This document shows positions 10,097 through 22,486 of a DNA stretch of 64,000 nt, one piece after another (position 1 is the first letter of the stretch; each line of letters starts with the position of its first letter). The stretch lies in NCBI RefSeq assembly GCF_029227915.1, contig NC_079883.1:21576001-21640000 (forward strand), read 5' to 3'. The notes under the pieces were generated by a model. It ran no database searches. It was not told the origin of the DNA and saw only the letters and a list, made by a program, of their open reading frames with translations. The translations under genes and the position numbers were made by a program. The stretch comes from Hydractinia symbiolongicarpus (lineage: Eukaryota > Cnidaria > Hydrozoa > Anthoathecata > Hydractiniidae).

Positions 10097-11680
10097 ACAA
10101 GAAATAACGTTATACCTTGAGATCGGGGTTTTGAGGATTTATACAACCAGCGGTTGAGTGCTAGAATCTGTTACGATAAGTAAAACAAAGTTTATTATTT
10201 GTAACATACAATAACCCTTTCCACCTAAATACACACTGCTTTACCCTTCCTCAACGTGTCATGTAAAGCTCTACTCTAAGAAGTCATGGAGTCGAAGTTT
10301 GTAATACATTTCACAAATAGGTGTCATAAAAAAACCATTTTTTTCTTCCCGCAAATTAACTAATGTATAGAAAATAACTGAATGAATTTCTTTTTCTAAT
10401 CAGCTTTGAATGACGTTGAACAAATACGAAAATAATTAATTAATAGACGGTTTAATTAAACGTTCAGTTAAATCAAAAGATTTATGGCCAATTTAACGAG
10501 GCTTCGAGGAAACCCACGACATCTTGTACATTGTTTGTGAATGACTTTACCTTCCTATGTCTCATGATAACGTGGTTATGTGTAAAATTTGTAAAAATAT
10601 GTGTTAATTATGTTATGGTGTATATGTCGTAAAATAATGTCGATTTTCATTTCTTTCGTGTATACAGAGATGAAAAAATTGACGTCGGTTTTAACATTTT
10701 TACATGAAACGTTTCACTGGTTAATTGAGTTATGGCGTGTGGGCAATAACAGAGTTTATTTCAATGTCGTTACCTTACGTGATATTTTTTAAATATTTGC
10801 TTTAATCATGATTGAAAATAGCACAGCTGTGGTAGGATACATTTGTGTACATAACAATTTTGTTCATGTGTTGAAATGAATATTATAAACTATCGCAGGG
10901 GAGTTCCACTGTTCAATTTTTTAAAACGAAATCAAGATGGCAGAATAAAGTTCCGTTTGTTCCACCTCTTCCTCAAGACGTGTTGACTTTTTCTTATTAT
11001 TTGAACAGCAGGAACCGGGATCGAGGTTTGTTTAGAATTTGTTGATTTAATCAACGACTGAGAAAGTAAAACTAAAAGTTGTTAAAAATGTACAAATGTT
11101 CGGAGTGAGAAATTATTGTCCGTATTTCAACACGGGTTACCCTTTGTCTCAAACCTTTTTTATGCTATTTTAATACGAAAGAAAATACTGTCCTGGGAAC
11201 GAGGTTTAAATACTATTTACAAAAGCATGTGGATATTAGTAATAACGTTTTGTTTAGTGGAAGTGGAGTTTGAATCTTCAACGCTCTCGTATTGTTGGCG
11301 GGAAAAAACGTGAATATCACATGCATAATTTTTACACGTGATGTTGTTTTTGAAAATGAGACGGCACCATTCATCATTCGTTAGCTAATAATAGAAAACT
11401 TCTGTAGTTTCAGCTATGATGTAAACACTTCATCTGAAGAAGCTTTAGCGTCTTATTATTTTGAAAAGTGTTTTCAAGAAATTCTGTTATAAGTTGATTT
11501 GGTCGATTAATTCTTATTATTTTTTAGGTCATTTAAAAAGATAACTATATCACTTTAAATAAAAAATATCACAAATTGTACACAGAAAAATTCATAATTT
11601 ATCGATAGAACAATCGTTAACACGTGCATCACCAGCGCATTAACGTGGTTTTACGAATTGGTTAGATTCTTTGCGTTTGA

Positions 11681-14600
11681 ATGAAGTATTTTATATATTC
11701 AAGCCAAGATATGTCGATCATTCAGACCATACCACATTTATCAAAAGGACAATCAGATATACCATTTATCATTCCCACAGTTGGAACTCATACCGCGCTG
11801 AAGATTTTACATAAAATAAATGAATTCCGCGCGGATCGGACTCTTTGTGATATCATATTGCAATGCGATGATGGCACCAGAATTTCAGCGCACAGGCTAG
11901 TCTTATCCGCCGTTAGCCCGTATTTTGAAACCATGTTTCAAGCAAACATGGCCGAAAAGGGGCAGCTACTAGTGAATATAAAAGGAATCGACTCTAACAC
12001 TTTAAGTATCTTAGTAGATTTTGCGTACACCACTGAAATTTCCGTGTCTGTAGAAAGTATATTCAACTTATTAACTGCAGCCAATATGTTATGTTTTGAA
12101 GAAGTAGAACAAAGTTGTGTTGAATTTCTTTGCAGAAGCTTGAGTCTAGAAAATTGTGTGGATATTTGTACGATAGCCGAAATGATCAACTGTGAAGAAC
12201 TACATCGTATGGCAACGTTGTTTGTGTCAAGTAAATTTCGACAGCTGGTGAAAGACATAAGCTTCGTCAACCTAACCCCGCTACAGCTAGAGACAGTTTT
12301 AAGTAACGATAACTTAAATGTGACGTCTGAAGCTGAAGTTTTTGACGCCGTCATGACTTGGGTACAATGCGACAAAATTAGTCGAGCGGAATATTTATCA
12401 ATCTTATTGAGACATGTTAGGTTCCCTCTTATGAGTCGAAAATATTTGGTTGATCGAGTGCTGCATGAAGACCTTATTATGCAACAAGAAGCGAGTCGCG
12501 ATATAGTACTGAAAGCACTTGATCATCACCTGTTACCAGAGAGAACCGTGATGGGAGATTTTGCTTTGATTACGATGCCCCGACAGGTTACTAACAGAAC
12601 ACTGTTTGTTCTAGGAGGTGAAGGTAAGGAGTTATTTTCGTTTAAACGTTTCCGCTCAAACGCGTCCGAGAGCTCTTTCAGAGTAAAACCTTGAAAGTAG
12701 TTTACTACTTTCGAGTTTATCTCAAAGAGCGCTGGGACGAGAATGAAATTAGTTTTTTTTCTCGCAAATGCAGTGAAACGTGATGGTTTCAACTCGGTCA
12801 GTGAATTAGGCGAATCGTTTAGTTTTGAAAGTTCTTCACAACCGGCTGAGGGCATTACTTAATCTAAACCGGGTGTGGCAAGACGTCTAAAAACGTAAAT
12901 TAATTTTAACGATACTGATGCGTTCACTATGTCCAGAATGTGGAGGAGAGTTAAGTTAATAAAATTGATTGACAGGAAGTGGAGGTAGCAACTTCCTCCT
13001 AATGACAGCTTTTACACTTATTTTCCTCTCTTAAAACTACTGAACTACTTAACTACTTTTTTGCCGTTGTTTGAATTTCCTCATCTCTATTCAGTGAACA
13101 TTTGTTCCTGTTTATTGTTTGTTGACATTGAAAACTCCCATTTAAACTTTTTTACATTTTGATTTCATGAATTTAACCCACTGCCTATCTACACGGCCTA
13201 ATTTAAGACCCCTCCTTCTTGTTAAATTTTCTGTGAATCACTACCCTATCCCGTTATTTATCTTTGATCCATTTTCTTCTAAACGTCTCTGTATCTAAAC
13301 AACCAAATGTTAATACTGGTAATCAACTGACTCGCTCGATTAAAAGCAATTAATTTCTGATAATTTGTTGCAATTAATACAAAAAGCCGGCGTAATTGGA
13401 TCGTGTGTTTTCTTGAGTGACATAATAAAAAACGTCGTAACATTTATTTGTGGTTTTGCAAATTTTATAAGCGGAAAGTCTTGTGATTGAAGAAATGACT
13501 CAAATGTTATTTTTACACATTCAGGAACATCTGACATAATGTGGGGTAACATTGTCGTATAATTTTTATATAAAGTAAAGTATATATCTTTAAAACATTA
13601 AACTTTTCATATTTTTATCAAAATAACTGCTTATCCACCATATACTTAATCTAAATTCCATTTTAATACACTCTAGTTCCCATTAAAACAATATTCTGCA
13701 GACAAGAATTAATCAGACTGAATGTATATCTAACTTTTTTAAAAAATTACCCTTACCCCTTCCCTCTCTCACTTAAACATTGATGAAACAAAACTTTTAC
13801 CACAAATTGAATCCTCTTACCCTCGTTTTAACCTTTCTGTGTGTGTGTGTGCGCGTAGAATTTAAAAACGTAGATTTTTCTCCAGGGTTGAATACAAATA
13901 TGTCCATCATTGACTTTTTAATTACTTTTCCTTTTTCAATGTTCTGTTGTTTTTTTCTTGTTAACCTTTTACAGCTACTTCGGCCCTCAGAGGAGTAAAT
14001 TTTCATGAGCCGGCGTTAGGAGTGTACTTTCGCATATAACGCACCTACAATCCCGGACATGTTATTTTTAAAGACAAATTTTGCAAATGGCCAAACAGCA
14101 TCACTTGGCTAGTACTCTGCAGTCTATAAGCTGCAAAAGTTTGACTTTAAGGAGTGTATTGCCCAGTAACCAATAAATATTAGCGAACAAAGTTTTCTGT
14201 TTGTCAGTTTAATTGCTAAGTTTTTACCTTTGAATAACAACGGGATTAGTTAAAATATTAGTTGCTCATTTTTGGTCACTGTGTTGTTTTTTACTTAAAA
14301 CAGGAAATGGCATAAGTACAAATTTCTGATATAAAACTATGAAATATGGTTTTAATGCTTTCGTAAAGCAGATTTAAATTAACCGCCATGTAATAGGAAG
14401 CACGAAATATTTCACAAAAGAGCATTTGTTTATTTTATCCACTATCTTTTAAAATTCTTCCTCCAATCCCAATGGTATTATTTATATTTTCAGTAAAAGG
14501 CAAAGCACGAAGTTCTGTTGAGTGTTTTGATTTTATGTCAAATACATGGAGACGCGTCACGTCCATGCTGATGCCTCGAAAGCACGCAGCAGTCGCAGTG

Positions 14601-16885
14601 TTGGATGGTGTCTTGTATGCTATTGGTGGCATCAATGATAGCATGGATTTGATTACTTGTGAGAAATATGATCCAAGCACTGAATTGTGGAGCCCTGTGG
14701 CTAGTTTGAAGCAATGTAGAGGTACGTGTGACGTAACGGCACCAACTTAGCTCCCAGGTATTTTTGCCTTTTTGATGTGACTAAAGACAATATCCCTCAA
14801 ATCGAAAAGGCTAAAATCCCTTTAAAAAAAAGGTATAGCAAGTCTTTAGCCAAAAAAATTATTTCTGAAATCCTATCTCAATTTAATTTTTTTTTAATAC
14901 TTCTTTTTTCTTTATTTTTCTTTATTTTCAGCGTTTTTATTTTTTTCAAGTTTAAACAAATAATACGTCCTTTTTAAGAATCATTTTGGGGAAAAAAATT
15001 TATTAAAAATCCGAATATAATTCCGTATATGTATTGCGCATATTTTCATTAATTTATGACTAATTAATCAGTTTCGGGGTGTTACGTCAAGAAACTTTAA
15101 TTTTCGACCACTGAGAAATTTTTATAACGATGTTTGCACCATCATTCCGACGTCAAGAAAAATTGATATTAATCTTCATTTTACGGAATATATACTTTTG
15201 CCCGTGACTACAATTTCAAAAAAAGTCGCGGAATTAATATTTGTGGATGTTAAAGATTCATTAATTTTAGTAAAAAAAAGAAAAAGATGGTTATTTTTAA
15301 ATTTGTCCCTTGATGAGGCTACGTGCATCTTCTAACAAAACGTGATTTTTAAAATTACACATCATGTGTTTTAGAGTCACGCGATCACTTCTCCATAGCT
15401 ATAAAAAATACTAAATCCAATTCAAAATTTTATTACTGACAAATTCTGCGCAAGACTGTTTTTTTTTTAATTTTTTGCTGCAACCATATTCACGGATTTG
15501 GGCGAATTTCCCAAAAAGTTTTTTTTCCTCAAATAATGGTTTTCTTTAAGGTATATTAATTTATATAAATTATAATACATTAAACAAGTGCCACCAAGTA
15601 TTATAAACAAAACCAATAACTAGACAGGATATACTGTAACTGGATATACTCAAATACACTCGAAGTTTAAGAAGTACCGGTAGAAACAGATTAAAGAAAA
15701 TCCAACAGTCTTTACAATAGAGTTCATACTATTGTTTTGTTTGTTTGTTGTTGTTTTTTTAATTATAACCAAATTTATAGGAGCGCTAAATGTTACTGTG
15801 GTTGACGGCTGGCTGTATGCTTTGGGTGGTTCCAACGGTAAAGAAGCCATTAAAACCGCAGAACAGTACGATCCATTATCCAATTCGTGGACAACCCTAC
15901 CACCTATGAGATTACCCAGAAGCCATTTCGGCGTGGCGGAGCTACACGGTAGAATATACGCGATAGGTAGATAATATTGTTTATTCTCTATATCACCCGC
16001 ACCATGTTGGTTGCCAACATCATCCCAAAGGCGCTTTTGCCTTTTTTGACATTGAGGAGGTTTGGCGGAAGGGACATCATGTAACAAACCCGGGGCTGGA
16101 GGAAGATTCCGTCTTCTTTTACGCTCATACTATACTCTGACGGAAAAGTAAAAAGTACTCAAAAGACAATTTATATAAAAACGCCCGTGTGCGTCTGTCT
16201 GTCACGCAAAATGGTAACTGCAGTAGCGCAGATACACGAAATGCAACTTATAAGGACAGGCGAACCCATGGATTTATACCAACACCAATTGACTGCACTA
16301 ACTTCTTTTCTCACTTTTATTCCAAATCCTAAAGCGATGTACAAAGTTGCCAAACTTTACTCCCAAAGGTGGCGGCAATAAAATGAAGCAGAAGACATCT
16401 ATCACCGTTCTTATCACCCTTCTTCAACATGTAACCTCATTTTTCTCATTTCAGGTGGTTATTGTGGTATATCTGAGGTCGAACATTGCGAGTATTTTGA
16501 ACCTTCTTCTGGTAAATGGTTTGAAATCACCGGGCTGAATAAGTCACGGATGAATCACGCAGTTGTTTGTTGTAAAGAACGTATATACGCTATCGGTGGT
16601 AAAAATTCAATGGGTGTTCTTAATTCTATCGAAAAATTTAATCCAGATTTGAACATGTGGTTGATTATTAAAACTAAAGTTAAACTGAGTGTCGGAATGA
16701 ATGCGTGTTTAGGTTTTCAACCGAACAATGAATGTGAAGAAGTATACGTACTTGGTGGAAAAGACAACGACGGTGAAGAGCAAAATGAAGTGAAACTGAT
16801 AAGTTTAAAATCACCCGACTACGTCGTAAGTAAAAGCGTACCAATGTTAGAGACTAGATCATACGTCGGTGCGGCCCTGTTGTGA
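11681..16885 (+). CDS. BTB-BACK-Kelch (KLHL-type) protein, four exons, 595 aa
   Basis: Kelch-like proteins are usually substrate adaptors of cullin-3 ubiquitin ligases: BTB and BACK domains bind CUL3 and the Kelch propeller binds the substrate. Coding exons are 11681-12623, 14494-14721, 15781-15966 and 16455-16885; all three introns start GT, end AG and are phase 1, and the frame is open throughout (1788 nt). BTB lies at about 45-150 (DRTLCDIIL, 'ISAHRLVLSAVSPYF', FAYT), BACK at about 155-260, and six Kelch blades follow, each with a Gly-Gly pair (GGEV, GGIND, GGSNG, GGYCG, GGKNS, GGKDN). Length is typical of the family. The first ATG is used; a second in-frame Met at codon 11 is possible. 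Intron 1 contains a (TG)n run near 13842, and intron 3 a Helitron-like fragment. Which KLHL subfamily it belongs to is not clear, so no symbol is given. Confidence 0.95.
12624..14493 (+). other. Kelch gene intron 1
   Basis: 1870 bp between a GTAAGG donor after 'LGGEG' and a TTTTCAG acceptor. No element with clear ends is visible. It holds a short TG repeat (about 13842-13854) and a pyrimidine-rich region near 13730-13770. Confidence 0.8.
16170..16275 (+). mobile_element. Degenerate Helitron-like fragment in Kelch intron 3
   Basis: Carries the body shared by the window's Helitron-like family: CGTCTGTCTGTCACGCAAAA, ATGGTA, a GCGCAG block, ATGCA, TATAAGGACAGGCGAACCC. The 3' hairpin and CTAG are missing, so it is truncated. 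It lies between exons 3 and 4. Confidence 0.6.
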
Positions 16886-16913
16886 AGCATTGGCGTGTCA
16901 CGCATACTAATGT

Positions 16914-16919
16914 AATAAA
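16914..16919 (+). terminator. Poly(A) signal, Kelch gene
   Basis: AATAAA 29 bp after the stop codon of the Kelch gene, suggesting a very short 3' UTR. Confidence 0.65.
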
Positions 16920-17829
16920 AGTTATTTTTAAATTTCATTAGTATTTATATTTTTCTTTAATTTCAGAAGCAAATGCTTGTGTAAAAATCAAAATATAATC
17001 AACTTACTACTGGCCAGGCACTTCAAAACTTCGTTGCTAAAAGAATTACCCCATCAGTTTGTTAAGGGCTGCGAACTAGGTTGTGTTATTGCTTAAGTTA
17101 AAATAAGACTCGTTTTTTATGTGGCTGTATTTTGCGCCATGACTCAAATAGCTCACGAGCCTTTTTGTTAGTGCATGCGCACTTTCAAAACTTACATATT
17201 TTGTCTAAGTGCGCACATTCTAACAAAACTCGCGATGCAGTCAAATAGAAAGCGCTTAATATATCTTTAGCGTACTACGCTGAAATAAATTTGTTTCCAA
17301 GTACTGATTTTTGTGAATGACTTTCTGAAGAATGTGTCCTGGGTTTTAAGTTTCGTAAATTTGACCACTTTTCGCGTGCATAAAAGTAGTTTTTAAATAA
17401 CGTGTTAAAGTGCTTGTAAAAACTTAGGTTTCAATATTTTTTGTAGATATTTTTTTGTAGATATTAAAAACAATTCCCAATGGGAATATTTGTTACAAAT
17501 TATAGATCTATTTAAAAAAAATCGATGGAAATACAATTAGTCAAGGCTTATGGAATTCAAAAAAGTGTTCTTTCTGGCATTATCTATACTTTTATGTAGT
17601 TTTATACATGTTGTAAATATTACCTTGTCGTCATATGTGGCAATCCATTTTCTCCATTTTTGGGATTCAACGATAATAGAATGCATAATATTTTTTGTTT
17701 ATGCTTAATGTAATATATAAATCTCAAATATTGTTCACTTCATTCTGTTTACTGTAGTAAGAAAAAGTTATTACTGCAGGAGTTTTTTTCTATTCCGTTA
17801 TTTTCGCAGCGTTGTAAAGTCGGTATGAT
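16920..17829. other. Noncoding spacer before the DIRS element
   Basis: AT-rich with no open frame or repeat that I can place. A short direct repeat (TTTTTTGTAGATATT) occurs near 17440-17466. Confidence 0.4.
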
Positions 17830-18156
17830 GGGTTACAACCTTGTCCGCAGGACCATTTGCTACTCAACAGCGCTACGACAGCACTATTGCAACCGTAAAA
17901 AGGGCCGAGGTCGACCTTAGGATGGGTTAGTCACCAATTGGCTGAAAGAGTCTTTAAATTTCGCGCGAAATGAAACTCATTTCGATTGAAGAGGACAGGA
18001 AGGCCTCGGGACCAGAAGTTACGTCATCAGTGACATGTGCCGCCAAAGTGTTTGGCAAAAACGGCTCAAGGGTGATGTTCTCAAGAGGAAGTTAGAAACG
18101 GAAGCAATTCCATAGAACTGCAACTTTCTCCTCCCAAAGAAAACAAACACCCAAAT

Positions 18157-18477
18157 TTGAAAAACGTTTTCAAATTTTTACAGGTCAACCGACGTTATGA
18201 TGCAGGACATCCAAAACATGCACTCAGTGTCGGTTCGTTCAAAGGGTTAGACGACCTTAAGGACGCCATGAACCTCGCTGGTAAGACCTCCCAGCTGCTA
18301 AATCAGGTCAAGCGAGACTTAATTAAGCCTTCTTTGCTACAAGAGTACGTAGCCTTAGCTACGGAAGTGGAAAAGAATTCTGATTGTCTGATTGGTTCCT
18401 CTGTCTGTGAAAGGCTTGAGAAGCTGAAAAAGGAGGCCCAGCTCAAATCACTCCTGGAAAGAGGCCAAAAAAGATAG
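18157..18477 (+). pseudogene. DIRS gag-like fragment
   Basis: A 106-codon frame rich in Lys, Leu and Glu ('DLKDAMNLAGKTSQLLNQVK') directly before the RT. Position and composition fit the C-terminal part of a DIRS gag or RT leader; there is no zinc knuckle. It ends 25-40 bp before the RT block starts in another frame. Confidence 0.5.
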
Positions 18478-18501
18478 AAAAAAGAAACTTTTCATTGACG
18501 A

Positions 18502-19100
18502 AAAAATACAAAGCTTATTGGGGAAAGGTGTGATAAGGTTGAGCAGTCGCGAACCAGGCGACTTTATCTCACCCATATTTGTCATTGAGAAATCAGATGG
18601 CGGATTTAGGCTAATCTTAAACCTCAAAAGAAAATTTAAGGTGCACACCTTAACGTCCATTCTTCGATTTATCCAAAAGGACATGTATCTGGCCAAACTT
18701 GATATTAAGGATGCATACTATAGCATACCAATACACAAAGAAAGCCAGAAGCTCAAAAATCGAACACAAAGGTAAGGTATACGTATTCCTGGTACTCTAC
18801 TTCGGCTATACAGAAGGACCACGAAAATTCACCAAGATAATGAAATCACCCTTATATAAATTAAGGAAGGAACAGGTCACCATTGCTGACTACATTGACG
18901 ACTTGATCACTATGAACGTCGTAAACAGCAGTGCTGCAATACCATACACAAAACCGTTGCGTTGTTAAATTCACTGGAATTTACAGTCCACCCAGACAAA
19001 TCCGAGTTTGAACCAAAACAAGTTTTGGACTTCCTTGGATTCATCATCGATACAGTGAATATGACCGTCGCTCTCACCCCCGAAAAAAGGCAACCATAAT
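18502..19100 (+). pseudogene. DIRS reverse transcriptase, frameshifted
   Basis: RT motifs appear in order over three frames: 'GVIRLSSREPGDFISPIFVI' with 'DGGFRLILNLK' (fingers), 'MYLAKLDIKDAYYSIPI' carrying the first catalytic Asp, then after a frameshift 'YVFLVLYFGYTEGPRKFTKI', then 'IADYIDDLI' with the YIDD catalytic pair, and finally 'FTVHPDKSEFEPKQVLDFLG' before a stop near 19100. Frameshifts near 18750 and 18945 and a stop show decay, but the catalytic residues themselves survive. Confidence 0.85.
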
Positions 19101-19309
19101 GGATCTGTGTAACGAAGTGACACAGAAAGAGAAGATAACAATAAGAACTCTAGCGCGATTAATTGGTAAGTTTATCGGCAGCCTTATTGGGGTACCACAT
19201 GGTAGACTCCACTATAGATCTACCAAAAGACTAAAAATCTCGCGCCAAAAATTTTGATGTGCAGATCACATTTACCCCTACCGCCATGGGTGACGTATCT
19301 TGGCGGAAG

Positions 19310-19690
19310 AATAATTTATGAGGTCGCATAGCCCCAATCATGTCATTATATCCATGGATGCCTTAACAAGAGGTTGAGGAGCGTCAATGACAGAAACCCA
19401 CACGGAGGGTGAGTTTTCATCTATGGAGCAGGAACGCCACATAAATGTCCTAGAACTAATGGCAGCATTCTTCGGACTACAGGCTCTCTGCAACCATACT
19501 GCAAATGCTAACATCTTGCTAAAGATGGATAATACTTCAGCAGTAGCCTTTATAAACAAAATGGTGAACTTTAAATTTATCACAACGGATAAGATTACAC
19601 ATAGCATTTGGGAATGGGCAATAAGCAAAAATAATTGGATAGTCGCTCCACATCTCCCCTGGCATTCTTAACGTAGAAGCAAACAGAGAG
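19310..19690 (+). pseudogene. DIRS RNase H domain
   Basis: 'HINVLELMAAFFGLQAL' followed by 'ILLKMDNTSAVAFINKM' is the RNase H core of DIRS/Ty3-type elements: the Glu of the LEL helix, and the Asp of DN with the SAVAFIN helix. An upstream 'SMDAL' block is cut off by a stop near 19377, and the frame ends at 19671. Confidence 0.75.
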
Positions 19691-19720
19691 TAGCGACAAC
19701 AGGAGACAAGAACAGAATGG

Positions 19721-20059
19721 ATGTTAAACAAATCAAAACTCCTTGATGCACTGAAAGAACTGGACTTCCGTCCAGAAACAGTCCTCTTTGTGAGTAGAAT
19801 AAACAAGCAGTTACCTGCCTTTTTCTCATATCGACCTGATCCCGACTGCATCGGAGTAAACTCGTTTACTGAGGATTGGCACAATATGTCGTTTTATGCC
19901 TTTCCACCCTTTGCCTGCCTTCCCCAGGTAATTCAAAAGATCCATAGTGATAAGGCAGTAGGTATCCTGGTAGTTACGGACGGGCCTAACCAACCATGGT
20001 TCACAGAGTATTCTGAACTAATCATTAAAGAAATTCTTGTTTACCTAGAATGGACCTAG
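19721..20059 (+). pseudogene. DIRS linker region
   Basis: A 112-codon frame with 'FVSRINKQLPAFFSYRPDPD', 'FTEDW' and 'FYAFPPFACLPQVIQKI', blocks found after the RNase H in DIRS and Ty3 RNase-H extensions. It lies between RNase H and the recombinase and ends with a stop. Confidence 0.7.
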
Positions 20060-20294
20060 TACTGCTTCCACAGCAACCAAGTGTCCTTCATTCACTGCAC
20101 CCAAATCTTTGGATAGCAATTGTCTCAGGGAGGCAATAAACCGAAAACGATCATGTTCTGCCGATCTAAGCAACTGCTCACTTCATCTTGGTCAGAAAAA
20201 CCCAGTCCAGCTATAATCCGTATTTAAGGAAATGGCTGAAATTTTGTAAAATGAAAAAATCCCAGAACCTTATAAGGCTAGTCATAAACAAGGT

Positions 20295-21033
20295 ATGGAC
20301 TTTCTTGCTTTCCTTCTCCACGTAGAAAAGACAAGCTATGGATACATTTCAGCAGCAACGTCAGCCCTGTCAGCTGTATTACCAAAGGATGCAGGAACAG
20401 GCTTTGGTAAGAACAAGAACGTTAGCAGACTAATCAAGTGTATTTTCAAGCTACGTCCTTCCCTACCAAAGCACACTGTGATATATGACCCTGATGTAAT
20501 ATTAAACTATATGACAACCTTGCCTGGTAACCAGCACCTGGAGTTACAGTTATTAACGAAAAAACTAGCAACGTTGTTGTGCCTACTGAGTGTCCAGAGA
20601 GCCCAGACAATAGGTGCCCTAAAGGTTAACTTTTGTTATCGATCTTCAGATGAAGACAACAAAACCAGGCAAACATCAGGAACCTCTGCAATTTGAGAAG
20701 TACCACCTCTCTAACCGGATAGTTTACTGCCTATATAAATACTTGAGGACGACAGACCTTATACGAGAGAACCTTGAAAACCAACCAAGGGAACTACTTC
20801 TCTCCTATGCTTATCCCCATAAACCTATCGGAATAACCACCGTTGCAACACATGTTAAAATGTTCTTAGGCTTGGCTGGCATCGATATTAAGACGCTCAG
20901 TACCTATTCTACAAGGAGTGCATCTACCAGCAAGGCAGAGGACATAGGAGTACCTATGACGACAATCGCCAAAGCGGTAGCCTGGAGAGGCACTAGCACG
21001 TTCGCAAAACATTACAAATTGCCCATAAGCTAG
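20295..21033 (+). pseudogene. DIRS tyrosine recombinase, two frames
   Basis: The first frame (20295-20696) holds the core-binding part and 'LCLLSVQRAQTIGAL', where Arg is the first catalytic Arg. The second frame (20650-21033) holds 'STYSTRSASTSKAEDIGVP', equivalent to the H-x-x-R block, with Tyr at the His position, and ends in 'WRGTSTFAKHYKL', which carries the nucleophilic Tyr. The two overlap out of frame, so a frameshift lies near 20650-20690. The loss of the catalytic His, if real, would also impair the enzyme. Confidence 0.85.
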
Positions 21034-21257
21034 AACTTTGCGATCGAACTTCTTAAATGTTTATAAACACATTTACTTGGGTTAGATTATTTATATATAT
21101 ATGTAATAGACATGTACCGTTATGGTATATTGTGGCATTACCAGGAGTTATAACAGACAAACCGTAAATATGTAGTTCTGTTTAATCTAATATTGGTCCT
21201 TGTCGAGTTTTTACTCAACTGTTTGTTGAACCAAAAATAGGTGGCTTTGAAATCTCA

Positions 21258-21360
21258 TTTGAATACTTACGATCAGAGGCTAAATTATTATTTCAAAAAT
21301 TAGACAAATGTAATAAAATTTAATTAAAATAATAATTTAGCTCTCATCTAAGTATTCAAG
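21258..21360. repeat. Palindromic MITE-like element
   Basis: Left arm 21258-21290 (TTTGAATACTTACGATCAG...) pairs with right arm 21331-21360 (...CTCATCTAAGTATTCAAG). A third half-copy lies at about 21450-21500 (GGAATACTTAGACCAGAGCT). The interior is AT-rich. Confidence 0.6.
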
Positions 21361-21534
21361 TGCCCACCACCACTCCCCTAACACCTTCAGCACTATTATC
21401 CACTATTTTGGCCTTCACAATGGGTCTTTGAAGAAGGAATTTTACTGAAACCGAATCTCATTGGAATACTTAGACCAGAGCTAAATTATTTTTCTTAATT
21501 AAACTTTATTTCATTTGTCTAATTTTTTAAAAAA

Positions 21535-21600
21535 AATATTGAGGTTAAAGGTGTTTTGACGACGTCATCAACCTGTCTGTTCTGGCCCTAATTTAGGAAT
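21535..21600 (+). repeat. Fragment related to the 31.1-32.6 kb Helitron-like elements
   Basis: A run with GGTTAAAGGTGTTTT, then GACGACGTCATCAACC and TGTCTGTTCTGG resembles GGTTTAAAGGTTTTTT, GATGACGTCATCAACCCG and TCTATTCCGAA in the large Helitron-like copies near 31460-31510. Confidence 0.45.
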
Positions 21601-21904
21601 TTGGTTCTATTTTTGTTCTCGATGCTCCCATAAATGCATAACTTGTATGACTTACAAATAACAACATGAAATAAACGAATACACAAGTAAAACTTTCGCG
21701 AGGGCCTGTTATGATGTGGGATTGGCAACCTGATAAATAGAATTTCTACCATGTATATTTGGCACTAGTAATTAGGTCTCCAGGACGGCGATACTTATGT
21801 GTGTAGAGTGGTTTCTCTTCTTGTAAAACTTCATGTGGTTGAAAATTACTTGGATTCCTCATGACATTTAACAAGTACAATCAGATAAATGGAAGCGGCC
21901 CTTA

Positions 21905-22054
21905 AGCCGAATCTCCACTGGACGATATTTCGCGAAAATTTTTGTGACCAGAAGTAGAAACCATATTAAATTTTCGTCATGACAAAAATAGCGACCAATC
22001 AAATTCGAGTATTGATGACGATCGTCGTAAAAATCGTCCCGTGGAGATTCGCCC
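21905..22054. mobile_element. Harbinger-like MITE, 150 bp, TTA duplication
   Basis: The ends are inverted repeats of about 25 bp (left AGCCGAATCTCCACTGGACG, right complementary to GGGCGAATCTCCACGGGACG), flanked by TTA at 21902-21904 and 22055-22057. A 3-bp TTA/TAA target duplication is typical of PIF/Harbinger elements. The interior is related to the sequence at 3524-3661 and 5216-5351 in the opposite orientation, so those are partial copies. Confidence 0.7.
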
Positions 22055-22486
22055 TTACTCAGGTGAGCAAAAATTCCGGTGTTCATCATAATAAAAAAAC
22101 AAGCCATATAAAACCTACGAAAATAATCGATTTTTTTGACATTTAAAAGTCACATAAGTATATATCTTCTGAAAGATAGGGGATGTATATTTGAAATAAA
22201 AATACAACCAATTTTGTAACAGGCTTGCAAACGAACAAGCGTAATAAAAAAAAAAAAAATGCTATTAGAAAACCCGAAATCTATCGTTCGTGATGGAATT
22301 ATCAACATGCACCTGTTCCTTGAGAAGAAATGTTTTTCCATATTTTGCTATTGTTTCGGGCTCCTCAATTATATAAAGTTTGTATATCTTTTTAATGTTG
22401 AAATATTAGATTTTAATTTTTGCAACAATTGTGGTTAACCAAAAACTACTTTCAAAAAGAAAAAATTACCAATACTGGACAATATT

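Larger units (their letters stand above)
8510..11680. other. 3.2-kb noncoding region upstream of the Kelch gene
   Basis: No convincing exon on either strand; short open frames are AT-rich and without family features. It contains two small fold-back repeats (9337-9406, 10023-10096) and related half-sites near 10950-11035 and 11205-11218 (CTGGGAACGAGGTT). The last few hundred bases should hold the promoter of the Kelch gene, but I see no diagnostic element. Confidence 0.5.
17830..21060 (+). mobile_element. Decayed DIRS-type (tyrosine recombinase) retrotransposon
   Basis: On the + strand, in order: a gag-like coiled region (18157-18477), a reverse transcriptase (about 18500-19100), an RNase H (about 19310-19690), a DIRS-type linker (19721-20059) and a tyrosine recombinase (20295-21033). 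RT-RNase H followed by a tyrosine recombinase rather than a DDE integrase defines DIRS elements. Several frameshifts and stops separate the parts, so it is not functional. The exact ends and terminal repeats were not found; the limits given are approximate. Confidence 0.85.

Noticed and set aside
11938-12375. 145-codon minus-strand frame
   Set aside because: It is the antisense of the BTB-BACK exon and has no family features of its own.
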